64,000 nt of DNA from Tilletiopsis washingtonensis (lineage: Eukaryota > Basidiomycota > Exobasidiomycetes > Entylomatales): NCBI RefSeq assembly GCF_003144115.1, contig NW_020312013.1, positions 186,001 to 250,000 on the forward strand, in the 5' to 3' direction. Under the pieces are notes generated by a model. That model was not told where the DNA came from and made no database searches. It worked only from the letters and a program-made list of their open reading frames with translations. The position numbers were made by a program, and so were the translations under genes. How positions within the stretch are numbered: the first letter of the stretch is position 1; every line of letters starts with the position of its first letter. Shown piece after piece: positions 44,191 to 54,979 of this stretch.

Positions 44191-46031
44191 TCATTCATCG
44201 TCGCTCATCAGCTCCGCGAGCTCCCGCTCCTCCTCCTCTGTCATGCCGTTCTTGGCCCTCGGCTTCGGCTTTGCCGCTGGCTCAGCAGGCTTCGGTGCAG
44301 CAGGCCGAGTCGCGTCTGTGGAGCATGGTCAGCACTGCGTGGGAGATGCTGAGCGCGCGCTGCACACTCACCTGCCAGTCGCCAGCGTCGAATGCTGCCG
44401 TCGAGGCCACCGCTCACCACCCACCACTCGCCGCCTGCCACGCTCTGTTGCCGTGGCGGTGCGTCCGTTGCTGCTTCGCTCTCGCTGTCGGGCAGCGGAC
44501 CAGGCAGCGGTCGCCACCACGGCTGCAGCGCCGTCACCTCATGCCAGTGTCCCTCGAGCGTGCGCCGTGCGCCTGCACCGCCGCCTTCGACCACTGCCTC
44601 GCCCGTGATCGTCCTCCGCGTGCTCGAGACCGTCTCTGCGTCCGCCGCGAGGTCCCACACACGCACGTCGCCCTCGGTGACGCCGGTGAGCAGCAGTGAG
44701 AAGAAGGCCTCTGGCACTGCCTGGGTCGGCCCGGCAGCAGCAGCCAGATGCGAGAGCGCAAGCACGCTCTTGACGTAGCCTTCGTGCGTGATGGTGCGGC
44801 TGGGCGCCAGCGGAGCGGCCGTGCCGAGCGCCGGCCCTGCTGCAGAGGAGCGGCTCGTCGAAGGCGCGCCAGAGCGGGCCTTCTCGTTGAGCACGTACAG
44901 GCGTGCCGTCTTGTCGTGCGACGCTGCTCAAGAGCATTGAGCAAGAGGCAAAGCCCAGCAGCGCGTACAACTCACCTGTCCACACCTCGGCCGCCCATCT
45001 CGTGCTGCCATCCTGCTGCTCCTCGGCGCGCCAGCCGGGCCGCACGTCGTACACGCCCGTCTCGCTGCCGCGCAGCTCGCGCTCGACGCGGAACGCGGCC
45101 GTCGCCTTGCCTTCGCTTGGTCGGCTGACCTCGAGGCTGAGCTCGAGCGTGCGGCCCATGCTGTCGGAGCTGAAGAGCGTGCGCACGGCTTCTGCCTGAC
45201 CAGGCTCGCCGGGCAGCGTGGCCAGACAGGTGATGGGCCGCGTGTGCTCTCGCAGCACGGCGAGCAGCTGCGGCTTGGGAACGTCGGCGCGAGGCGTGTC
45301 GAGGGCGTTCCCGTTCCACTCGTCGTCGGACATGGCCGAGGCCCACTGGGCGAGCGCGAGCATGTCCCAAGCGCGCACAATACGATCGCTGCCGCCGCTG
45401 AGGAGCACGTTGCTGGACGGCACGCCGTGCACCGCCTTGATGAAGTCGCCGGCCGCATCGCGCAGCACCATCACGGGCCGCGGCCGAGCAGCAGCGGGCG
45501 AGCGGCCATCGCGCACGGCCCAGAAGCAGATCGACTTGTCCCACGAGCCCGTGACGACGAGCAGGCGCGACGGCGACACCTCGTACAGGCACAGCGACGA
45601 GATGGGCGCCGTGTGGCCGCGCAGCAGCTCGATCGTCTCGCCCGTCTGGCAGGCGCATCAGCACCGAGGCGCGGGCGACGCCGAGGCAGCGGACTCACCT
45701 CGAGGTTGATGCGCCGCACTGCACCGCCGCTCGTCGCCGCCCACGCCTCGCCGTGCCTGACGAGCATGGAGAGCACTTTGTCGGCGCCGCCATCGGCGCC
45801 GGCGCCGCCCTCGGCCAGGCGCGCCGTGTCCTCCTGCCGGCGCCCGAGCCACACGGGCGAGCCGTATTCGGCGCCCTTTGCGGTGCGTGCCGCCTTGGCT
45901 GCGCGCTCGACGCCGATCTGCAGCGAGGCGTTGGACTGGAAGAGCGTGGCGGGGTCGGCGGACTGCATGGTGTGGGCGAGCAGGGTGAGGGCGAGACCAA
46001 CACCAGCCAGCACGGCGAAGGCGCGAAGCAT
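44191..46031 (-). CDS. WD40-repeat protein of unknown role
   Basis: Exons 46031-45699, 45645-44976, 44926-44372 and 44315-44191 join in frame to 560 aa. WD40-like units include LLRGHTAPISSLCLYEVS with VTGSWDKSICFWAV, FIKAVHGVPSSNVLLSGGSD with VRAWDM, ASHDKTARLYVLN rebuilt across intron 2, FSLLLTGVTEGDVRVWDLA and WWVVSGGLDGSIRRWRLA. This fits one seven-bladed propeller, a protein-protein platform. The tail ends MTEEEERELAELMSDDE. With the start used here, residues 1-20 (MLRAFAVLAGVGLALTLLAH) are a hydrophobic segment, so it may be membrane-anchored; the Met at 45968 (MQSADPATLF) would remove it. I cannot assign it to a named orthologue. Confidence 0.85.
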
Positions 46032-47498
46032 CGAAGCGTGAGGCGCGCGTCGCGTGCCGAGTCCCGCAAAGTGCGCCTCGGCGCCGTCGGCCGCACTCCG
46101 CCGCTCATCCGCCCTGCCGTCCCTCTCCTCCACCATCCATATCCGTCCTCCCAGCATCAAGAGTCTGTCGGACAACGGACTCGCACTTGAGGCTGCGGCG
46201 CAGCGGGCCGGCTGGGACGCACCGGTGAGGCGGCAGCGAGCGCCAGCAGCTGGCTCACAAGCGCATCCCACGTGCCGCGCCTGGAGGACCATCCTCAGCA
46301 CCACCTGGACTGTGCGCCGCTCGGCTTCAATGTTGCGCCGTTGCCGCCCTTCGATCTCTGTCGTCGCCACAGAGGCGTCGCCAAGCGTGCAGCCTGCGGC
46401 ATGCAGCGCTCAGAAGCCGCTCCCGACGCCTCCAGCCCTGCGTTGCGCACGGTAGGCAGCCGCTCGTGGTAATCCGAGACATGCGCACGAACGCGATCGG
46501 GGAGCCCTGGCGCACCAAGAGCGGCGCCAGCTCGGCGGCCGGCAGCGCCATGGCGCGGGAACGCAGCGCCGTGCATCGAAGGAGCACCCGCACTCGGCGC
46601 CGGCTCGGCTGCACCGCTGCACAGCCAGCTATGCTGCTGCTGCACTGCGGCTGCATGCTTGAGTGCGCTTTGCTGCCCGCTGCGATCTGTTGATCTGCGC
46701 TGTGCAGAGGCGACAGCACCGCAGGGCGGCAGCATTGACGCAGGCAGCACGCCGCACATGCAGCATGGCAGCCTGCAGACGCCGCCCGGAGGTGTGGGAT
46801 GGTGCAGCGGGCCTGCGGCAAAGCGGCGAGACAAGGCCTGCGTGCGGCCCAGATGCGCGTTGCTGCCGCATCCGGAACATGGGCGCGCCAAAGTCCGCCT
46901 GCTGCGCGTCCGTCGTGCGCGCTGCTGCTGTGGCGCCTGGCCAGCGCAAGCAGCAGCCGCACCACACGCGGCGGCGGCGTTTGGCAGCGCCAACTTCTCC
47001 CTTCGCGGCGGCCTCCGCCTCCGCCTCGAGGGCCGCGGCTCACAACTCAGCCGCAGCGCCATGCTTCCGCACCGAGGCAGCGCCGCATGCTGCCATCTCT
47101 GGTGCTGGTGCGTGGAGGACGCTGCCTGCTGCTGCTGTGCACCGTGCGTCTGTGCAGGGCCCTGTCGCAGCGCATGCGGGCACCCCAGCAACGCCGGCCT
47201 CCCACGGCAAGCAGCGCCCGAGGGCAACAAGCTCATCCGGCGAAGCACACCGCAGCGCTGCGCAACTCAGCCGCTCCGCCGCCGCTGCTGCCTTGGTGCT
47301 TTCCGCATCTGCTTGGGATCGCCTGTCACTCGCCGCAGCGTGTGTGGAGTTGGAGCGCCGGCGGCCGCCTCATAAGGGCATCGTCTGCCCGAGGCCATCG
47401 TGCGCACGCTCAATCGCCCAAGTTCTTGACACCTCACCCTCGTGCTTGCCTCTCACTCTCCTGGCAACCACCGACTACCCGCCAGCAGCCTCGCAAGC
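46032..47498. other. Divergent 1.5-kb intergenic region
   Basis: Between the WD40 and GH16 starts. No gene, RNA or mobile feature recognised. Confidence 0.5.
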
Positions 47499-49429
47499 AT
47501 GGCATACTCTCGCCGCGACCACACGTCCGCCGGGCAGCAGCAGCAGCAGAGCCCCGAGCAGCAGTGGCAGATGTTCGGCGCGTCGACGTCGGCCGCCGGC
47601 GCCTCCGGCTACGGCCGCTACCCGCGCAACGAGTCGGACATTGAGGAGGAGGAAGAGGAGGAGATCGAGGAGGAGCAGGACGCCTCCTCGCTCGACGACA
47701 TCTTCGACGACTACTACGACGAAAAGGCCGGGCACGCCGACGAGCCTGAGCCGGCGGCGCCTACCACGCCCACACAGCGCTCCGTCGCCGGCTTCAACGC
47801 CGCGGCCGCGAGCCCCTACACTCCGCACGCGCCCGGCTCGCCACAATCACACTCGACACACAGCCCGCAGATGAATCAGCATGGCAGTCCGTTTGCCTCG
47901 GGCCACTCGCACACGCAGTCGCAGCACGCCAACAACATGACGCCGTCGAGCTCGTGGCACGGGCACACGCGGCTCGGCAGCGCCTTCTCCGCGCCGATCA
48001 ACCACGCGCCGGCGAGCAGCAACGAGGCAATCGCACGCTACGCCGCCGAGAACATGGCGCCCTCGCGGCACTCGATGGCCAGCTCGCGTCCGCAGTCGGG
48101 CCTCTGGGCGCCGAATCCCGTGTCGCTGAGCAACCTGCGGCAGCGCAAGGCGTTCCAGTCGCGCATGGTGCTCGAGGGCCAGGCGGTGGAGAAGCCGTGG
48201 CTGGAGTCGAAGCAGCGGCGCACGGCCGACCGGCGCGCCTACTGGGTCTTTGTGTGCGCCTGCATGCTCGGCCTCGCCGCCGCGGGCGTTGTCATGTGGC
48301 TGGGCATCCGCAGCATCCCCTACAACGACAAGTACTGCCTCGTCATGGACGAGCAGTTCGAGGGCGACAGCCTCAACACGGACATCTGGCACCACGAGCT
48401 CGAGACGGGCGGCTTTGGCAACGGCGAGTTTGAGTGGACGACGAACTCGCCCAACAACTCCTATGTCAAGGACGGCCAGCTGTTCATTGTGCCCACGCTC
48501 ACGTCGGACCAGTTCGGCGAGGCGGCCATCTACGACGGCGCCACGCTCAACCTCACCACGTCTGGCCTGTGCACCTCGACGCTGAGCGACCCCGAGAAGC
48601 GCGACTTGGCCTGCGCCGTCGTGTCCAACTCGACCGCCGGCGTCATCCTGCCGCCCGTGCAGTCGGCGCGCATCACCACCAACTTCTCGCGCACCATCAA
48701 GTACGGCCGCGTCGAAGTGCGCGCCAAGATGCCCACGGGCGACTGGATTTGGCCGGCCGTGTGGATGATGCCGAAGGACTCTGTCTACGGACCGTGGCCG
48801 TGAGTAGAGCCGCGCGCGTCCTGCCTGGAGCCGACACTGACTCTCTCTTCGTCACCAGTCGCTCCGGCGAGATCGACATCTTCGAGGGCAAGGGCAACAT
48901 GCCCACATCGCGCCAGGACATTGTCGCCAACGCGATGCGCTCGACACTGCACTGGGGCCCCATCGCCGGGCTGGACCGCTACTGGAAGACGGACAAGGTG
49001 CGGCGGCTGCTGCGCAACTACTACAACCAGCGCTACCACACGTTCGGCATGGAGTGGACCGAGGAGGGCATCTACACGTGGAGCGGCACGCGCGCCTACA
49101 AGACGCTCTCCTACAAGTTTGACAACGCCGGCTTCTGGGACAAGGGCGAGTTCCCCGCCGCGGCGATGAACGGCTCGGCCATCTACAACCCGTGGGGCAA
49201 CCGCAAGCAGGCGCCCTTCGACCAGGACTTCTTTCTCATCCTCAACGTCGCCGTCGGCGGCACCAACGGCTACTTCTACGAGGAGGACAAGCCGTGGAGC
49301 AACTCGGCCGACGCCGACACGGCGCGCGCCGACTTCTGGGCCGCCCGCTCGTCGTGGTGGCCCACGTGGGGCGCGCCCGAGGAGCGTGCCATGGTCGTCG
49401 ACTACGTCAAGATGTGGCAGAAGTGCTAG
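47499..49429 (+). CDS. Type II membrane GH16 glycosidase/transglycosidase
   Basis: Exons 47499-48799 and 48859-49429 give 623 aa. A long cytosolic disordered N-terminus (polyglutamine, an acidic ESDIEEEEEEEIEEEQDASS run, Ser/His-rich) leads to one transmembrane helix (WVFVCACMLGLAAAGVVMWL, about residues 248-267) and a luminal or extracellular GH16 domain. The catalytic motif GEIDIFEGKGN (near residue 437) is split from PWPRS by the intron, and TADFWAA-like C-terminal segments end ...YVKMWQKC. N-glycosylation sites (NNS, NLT, NST, NFS) support a luminal location. GH16 enzymes act on beta-1,3 or mixed glucans; the topology is like the SKN1/KRE6 wall-synthesis proteins, but the catalytic segment is closer to laminarinase-type and beta-glucan-recognition relatives. 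Confidence 0.93.
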
Positions 49430-49529
49430 CCTCCTGACTCCCTCTCTCTGTATCACCACCTGCTGCTGCGTCCACTGTCATTCATTAATGTCATCATAGA
49501 TCGAGCACTCGGAACCGTCGCGCGGTGCG

Positions 49530-50914
49530 CTACGTGAAGACCTTGCCGAAGAGCGGCGTCGCAATGTCCTCGTCGTGGCCCGGGATGACCTTGGCGGCCG
49601 TCGCCTGCTCGAGGCGCAGCAGGCGCTGGTTGCTGTGCCACCACTGCGAGCTGGTGTCAGTGCGCTGTGCCCGGGTGAGGGTTGCTTCGCACGTACAGCC
49701 TGGTGGTCACGCGCAAGCCAGCCCTGCGGCACGCCCGGCCAGATGTTCTCCTGTGGACAGTCAGTGCGTCAGAAGCGCACCAGAGTGCTTCGCGGCTGCT
49801 CGCACCTTGACATGACCATGGCTGTGGGACGAGAGCGCGTCAGCTCGAGAGCAGCACAGGCGCAGCCCAGATGCACGCACTCCGAGACGAAGATGAACGT
49901 GCCGTCGTTGATGAGGTTGATCTGCAGTCCGCAGAGGCCGACCGTGTGTCCCGGCAGATGGTGCAGCGTGAGGCCCGGGGCGAAGTCGACGGTGCGGTCG
50001 TCGAACGTCTTCCAGTTGAAGGCCTTGGGCAGCAGGTAGTGCGCCTGGTACACGGCATCGTCGGCGCCCGTGGCACAGCTGTAGAAGGCATTCTCGAGCT
50101 CTAGCTTGTGCACCCAGATCGGCACGTCCGTGTCCTTGAAGTGCATCAGGCCGCCGGCGTGGTCGAGGTGCAGGTGGCCAATTACCACGGCTTTGATGTC
50201 CTGTGCAGTGCAAGCCTCAAAGACAGCTCTGCCTCTGCCGTCAAGCGGTGCCACTCACGGAGATCTTGTAGCCAATCTTTCCGAGGGCAGCATCGAGCTC
50301 CTGCGACTCGTCGTACTTGCTCCTGGCAAAGATGTCGTTGCTGCGTGCCCGGGATTCAGCGGGCGCAGGTGAGAGGCCGCACACGGCGCGACATACACAG
50401 GCGCGCCCCAGATCTGCCACGCGGAAGCAAGGCCGTCAGCTACCTGGCAACCAGGCTTCTACGTACGAGAAGCGGGAATATTCACCTCGGGGTAGTCCTT
50501 GCCGCAGCCCGTCTCCCACAGGATCGGCCCTACGCCGGGAATGTCGATGAGACAGCAGTACATCACGAGGTCGCGGCGCTCCGGCTCCTTGTTCTTGTGC
50601 GGGTTCGGGTTGGACATCAGGCTGGCGCCTCGAGGCATGAGCTCCGCTAGCGCATAGAAGCACGACATGACGCAGCTCACGAGGTGTTGGCGCCGCGCAG
50701 GAACCATCTGCGCCGGGAGGTGCTCAGTTGCACATCTGCGCTCGACACGCACGCTCGCTGCGCCTCACCCGGCGTCGGCCTGCAGGTAGCCGAGGTGCAA
50801 GACGTGCAGCTGCAGCCGGCGACGTAGTTCAGTGCTGATGTCGCTATTGCTGCTGCCGGCTGCATACCTTTGTGCCAGGCGGGCACTCTGCGAAGCGCTC
50901 GGCGTCAGCGCCAT
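49530..50914 (-). CDS. Metallo-beta-lactamase-fold hydrolase, AHL-lactonase-like
   Basis: Zinc hydrolase of the group that includes N-acyl-homoserine lactonases. The start is MALTPSASQSARLAQRY at 50914. Exons include 50914-50769, a 27-nt exon 50707-50681 (WFLRGANTS), 50621-50486, a 17-nt exon 50413-50397 (IWGAPV) and one from 50340. Together they read LHVLHLGYLQADAGWFLRGA, VMYCCLIDIPGVGPILWETG, then the metal site VIGHLHLDHAGG (HxHxDH), LTLHHLPGHTVGLCGLQINL, IFVSDHGHVKENIWPGVPQG, WLARDHQAWWHSNQRLL and the late histidine in AKVIPGHDED. Many fungi carry such proteins, possibly degrading bacterial signals or endogenous lactones; the substrate here is unknown. No signal peptide is seen. Confidence 0.88.
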
Positions 50915-50979
50915 GCTGCGTGCTCGCCGAGCGGACGCAACTGACTGTTGGCGACGGTCGAGGGAATGACGGCGTTCAT
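50905..50979 (-). promoter_or_regulatory. Upstream ORF overlapping the lactonase-like start
   Basis: ATG at 50979 opens a 24-codon frame (MNAVIPSTVANSQLR...) that ends at TGA 50907-50905, just past the main ATG at 50914 and in another frame. If it lies in the mRNA it would reduce initiation at the main start. Its presence in the transcript is not shown. Confidence 0.4.
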
Positions 50980-52076
50980 GGCGGCGTGCAGCAAGACTCA
51001 GACTTGTGGTGGTGGTGAGAGGGCAAGGATGGAGTGATGAGCTTGGTGCTATCTCCGCTGCCTCGGCCTGCTGGAGCAGCCGCCAGGAGGGCGCCCGAGG
51101 CCGACCTCGACGTGTCGTCCCACACCGCCGTGCTCCTGCCGTGCCTCTCAAGCTCTTGCCCGGCAGCCAGCTGCAGATGCCGCACAGAATGCAGATGCAC
51201 GATGTCGTCCCACACCCAAAGTGACCCGCACTACGGCCGAGCTCCTGTCTAGCGCGAGCACGAGGAGCGAGCTCGAGCGTGAGGCAGAGGGTTCAGCCGC
51301 CTCGCCTCGACTTCCGCGGTGGCTCGTGCGTTGCGCGCGGCTGCGGGGCCATCCCAGAAAGCTGTGGGTCTCGGCGCTGCTGTCCTGCATCTCCCGAGCG
51401 AGCAGCTCTTGACAGAGACAACAGACGCAGCTGGAGAGGCTCAGCTGCAGCTCCTCGTGCCTCGCTGAGCAGCGCTGCAGTTGCCAGCGTCAGTGCAGAA
51501 GCGAGAAGGACATCGAGAGGCAAGGCCGCTCCTCCACCTCGGTATCCGGACCGGCAGATCGTGTGGAGCGCTTCCTCCGCTGCTCCCACGCCCGCATCAC
51601 GTGCGCACTCTTGCTGCCCTCCCTCCCAGAGCACGGCTCGCGAACCTGCAGCAACTCCCTCTGACGCTGCGTGCTGGACGAATGTGAAGCACGAGGCCTC
51701 GCCGTTTCTGCTGCGGCGCGCAGGCTCGAGACCCGTGATCTCGGCGTTCCTGCGGACGCGCGGACGCGAGGCCGCTGGCAGTGTTCGCCTCCTTGTCTCA
51801 GCTTTGCCCTGGGCGACTCAGGGAGGCTTTGCTTGCGTGCTCGCGCTCGAGAGAGAGATGGCAGCGTGGCGAGAGACTCAGCAAGATCTGAGGCGGGTGT
51901 CGAGAGGGCGGCCGTGCGGGGAAAGCAGACGCGCGTGGCTTGGCTGGTGCGGCGCCGCGTCTTTCTCGCAGCTCGCCGCGCCGCCGCGAGCCTTTCTTCT
52001 CACCCTCACTGCCTTCCGTGCCGCAACAGTCGCCGTCTCGCCTCGTCCGCCGGGAAAGCGCTCGCTGCGCCCGCAC
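50980..52076. other. Divergent intergenic region
   Basis: 1.1 kb between the lactonase-like gene and guanylate kinase. No supported gene. Confidence 0.5.
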
Positions 52077-53042
52077 ATGTTCTCGCGCCCGCTCGTCGCA
52101 CACGCCCGCCTCTCTCTCCGCGCCCAGCCCGCACCTCTCTTGCGCCGCAGCATGGCCGCCTCTGCCTCCAACGGCGGCAGCGCTTCGCGCGCCGAGCGGC
52201 CCGTCGTGCTCTGTGGGCCGTCGGGCGTCGGCAAGTCGACGCTCATCAAGCGCCTCTTTGTCGACCACCCCGAGTTCGGCTTCAGTGTCTCTCGTGCGTC
52301 TCCCGCGCCCCCCTCATGCCCCCTCTCCCGGCTCACCGCGCGGCTTGCAGACACGACGCGCAAGCCGCGTCCCGGCGAGACGGACGGCGTGTCGTACCAC
52401 TTTGTCTCGCGCGACGACTTCCACGCCGCCGTGCAGCGCGGCGAGTTCCTCGAGCATGCCGAGTTCGGCGGCAACTGCTACGGCACGACGGCAAAGGCCG
52501 TGCAGGACGTGCAGCAGGGCCAGACGGGCAAGAACCGCGCGCTGCTGGACATTGATACGCAGGTGAGTCTGCCTGCTGGACAGAGGCAAGCGGGGCAGAG
52601 CACGCGCCATGGACGAGAGCAGAGGAGGAGAGCAGCAGGCAGGGCGCTGCTGCTCCCAAGCCGTGTAGCGAAAGCCTCGCGTGCGCCGCGACAGCTGTGC
52701 TGAGCCCCAGCGCGCTCTTCCCCTTGGCAGGGTGTCAAGCTCATCAAGGCGAACCACCCCTACCTCTCGCCGCTCTTCGTCTTCATTGCCCCGCCGCGTC
52801 TCTCCGTGCTGCGGCAGCGGCTGGAAGACCGCGGCACCGAGACGCCCGACTCGCTGGCGCGCCGCCTGGCCATGGCCGGCGGCGAGCTGGCGTACGCGCG
52901 CGAGGCGAGCAACTACGACGCCATCATCGTCAACGACGACCTCGAGCGTGCGTATGCCAAGCTCAAGGCCGCCGTCGAAGGGCAAGACGTGCCGCATGAC
53001 GAGCTGCCGCCCGTCGAGGACGAGGAGCGCCAGGCTGCCTAA
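52077..53042 (+). CDS. GUK1: Guanylate kinase
   Basis: Phosphorylates GMP to GDP with ATP. Exons 52077-52293, 52351-52562 and 52731-53042 give 246 aa from the first ATG or 221 from the in-frame ATG at 52152 (MAASASNGG); yeast Guk1 is 187 aa. P-loop VVLCGPSGVGKSTLIKRLF, then SVSHTTRKPRPGETDGVSYH formed across intron 1 (GMP-binding R and Y), FLEHAEFGGNCYGTT, LLDIDTQGVKLIK across intron 2, LFVFIAPPRLSVLRQRLEDR, and YDAIIVNDDLERAYAKL. The 25 residues before the second Met (MFSRPLVAHARLSLRAQPAP...) are Arg-rich and lack acids, like a mitochondrial presequence. Convergent with the ammonium transporter. Confidence 0.96.
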
Positions 53043-53321
53043 ACGGATGTTCCGCGGCTTCGCAAATAGATCTGTCACCCACGTGCTGCTTGTCAGAACG
53101 CTGTCATTTTGAGCTCGGCAAGGGGTAAAGTGACGTGGAGAAGGCAGACCGGTAAATACAAGGGGCAGCAAGTGCGAAGTTGCAGCGACGAGAGAGAGCG
53201 TGGGGGTTGGGGAAGAGGAGGGGACCGCGGCGGCGGGCAAGGCAGATCCAGAGGGCCGCCTGTGCGCGAGGGCGAAGTCATCTATGGAGAGATGGCGGGA
53301 GAGGGCCCGGAGGGAGGCGCA

Positions 53322-54979
53322 CTATGCGGCCGTGCCGACCGCCGGCGCAGCCTGCGGCTGGTCGTCGGAGCTGGCACTCGTGGCCGCGTCGCTGGCCTGC
53401 TTCTCGTCGGGACGCAGCGTCTGCGCGGGGCGCTTGCTGACGTGGCCGAGGTCCTCGGGCGTGCAGTTGCCCTCGAGGTCGCGGTTGAAGTAGTAGACGT
53501 CCTGCGCGAACTCGCCGAGCTGCTCCTCGTCGACGCCGATGATCTCGGCCGTCTCCGAGGCGCGGAAGGGGCCGATGCCGGGAATGTGGTCGATGACGAG
53601 CCTGTAGAGATGGGGTTAGCGTCATGCGGGCAGGTCGTCGGTCGCGCGCGCGACTCACATGATGGCAAAGGTGACACCGCCGGTCCACGCCGTCGTGGCC
53701 ACGCACCAGGCCAGCTGGATGGCCAGCTGGATCCAGTGGCGGTCGAACCAGCCGCCGGGAATCTCCTGGAAGCCGTCGTTGGCGGCGACGGAGGACTGGG
53801 CGAAGAGGCCCGTGCAGAGCAGGCCGACCCAGCCGGCGAGGGCGTGCACAGCGAAGACGTCCATGGCGTCGTCGCAGCGCATGAAGACCTTGAGCTGCGT
53901 CGCAAAGTTGGAGAGCAGCGCCGAGAGGAAGCCGACGGCGAGCGAGGCGGGCACGCCGATGAAGCCGGCCGCCGGCGTGATGGCGACGAGGCCGGCAATC
54001 ACGCCCGTGCAGAAGCCGACGACGGACCACTTGCGCTCCAGGCGGTAGTCGAGCACCATCCACGTGAGGCCGGCCATGGCGGCGCACGTGTTCGTTGTGG
54101 CGATGGCCATGCCGGCGCGCAGGTTGGCGGCGAACGTGGAGCCGCCGTTGAAGCCCAGCCAGCCGAACCACAGCAGCGACGTGCCGAGCACGACGTGCGA
54201 GACGTTGTGCGGCTTGAAGAGCAGGCGCTCCGTGCCGTAGCCGCGGCGCTTGCCGAGGTAGTAGCTGATGACGAGGCCCGTGATACCGGAGCAGATCTCA
54301 ATCGGGCCGCCGCCGGCGTAGTCGAGCACTCCCCACTTGAACGCCCAGCCGGGGCCGTTCCACACCCACGACGCGATGGGGTCGTACACGAGCGTGGCCC
54401 AGACGAAGGTGAAGACGAGGAAGGGCCAGACGCGCGCGCGCTCGCACGCGGCGCCGATGGCAATCGCCGGCACGAGGCCGGCGAACATGCACTGGTACAT
54501 GGCGTAGACGATGTCGGGGATCTTGTTGTTGGCGTTGGCGCTGGGCGCCTCGAGCACGCCCATGAAGCCAAAGTGGTCGAGGTTGCCGAGGAAGGCGCCG
54601 CCGGTGGGCGAGAAGGTGAGCGAGTAGCCCCAGAAGATCCACTGGATCGACACGACGGCGAGCGCCATGATCGTCATGAGGAGCATGTGCAGCGCGTTCT
54701 TGCGGCGCGCCAGGCCCGAGTACAGGTAGCCGAGGCCGGGAATCATGATCCACACGAGCGCCGTGCAAGTGAGCACCCAGGCAATGTCGCCGGGGCTGTA
54801 CGACGCGATCATCTCGTTGTTCGCGCCGTAGGTGACGATCATGTCGGTGCCCTGCTCGCTGAGCGAGATGGAGCCCTCGGTCATGCCGTCGGGCGCGACG
54901 ACTGTGGGGCGGGATGAGCGGTGAGGCTATGCAGAGGCGCAGCGTGCGACGTACGGATGCCATAGGTGATGTTGACCAT
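53322..54979 (-). CDS. Ammonium transporter (AMT/MEP/Rh family)
   Basis: Plasma-membrane ammonium uptake and possible sensing. Exons 54979-54955 (25 nt, MVNITYGI), 54901-53659 and 53601-53322 give 515 aa with eleven predicted helices. Family features: PGLGYLYSGLARRKNALHML, FWGYSLTFSP, MYQCMFAGLVPAIAIGAACE, VYDPIASWVWNGPGWAFKWG and DYAGGGPIEICSGITGLV (the AMT signature region), GTSLLWFGWLGFNGGS, and DAMDVFAVHALAGWVGLLCT, which includes one of the twin pore histidines. The cytosolic tail is Ala/Ser/Asp-rich. In fungi, Mep2-type members also signal filamentous growth; the sequence alone does not decide whether this is the Mep2 or the Mep1/3 type. Confidence 0.95.

Noticed and set aside
47499-49429. 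Classical SKN1/KRE6 beta-1,6-glucan synthesis protein
   Set aside because: Topology agrees, but the catalytic segment GEIDIFEGKG and flanks look like the laminarinase-type GH16 group. Kept as GH16 without a yeast name.
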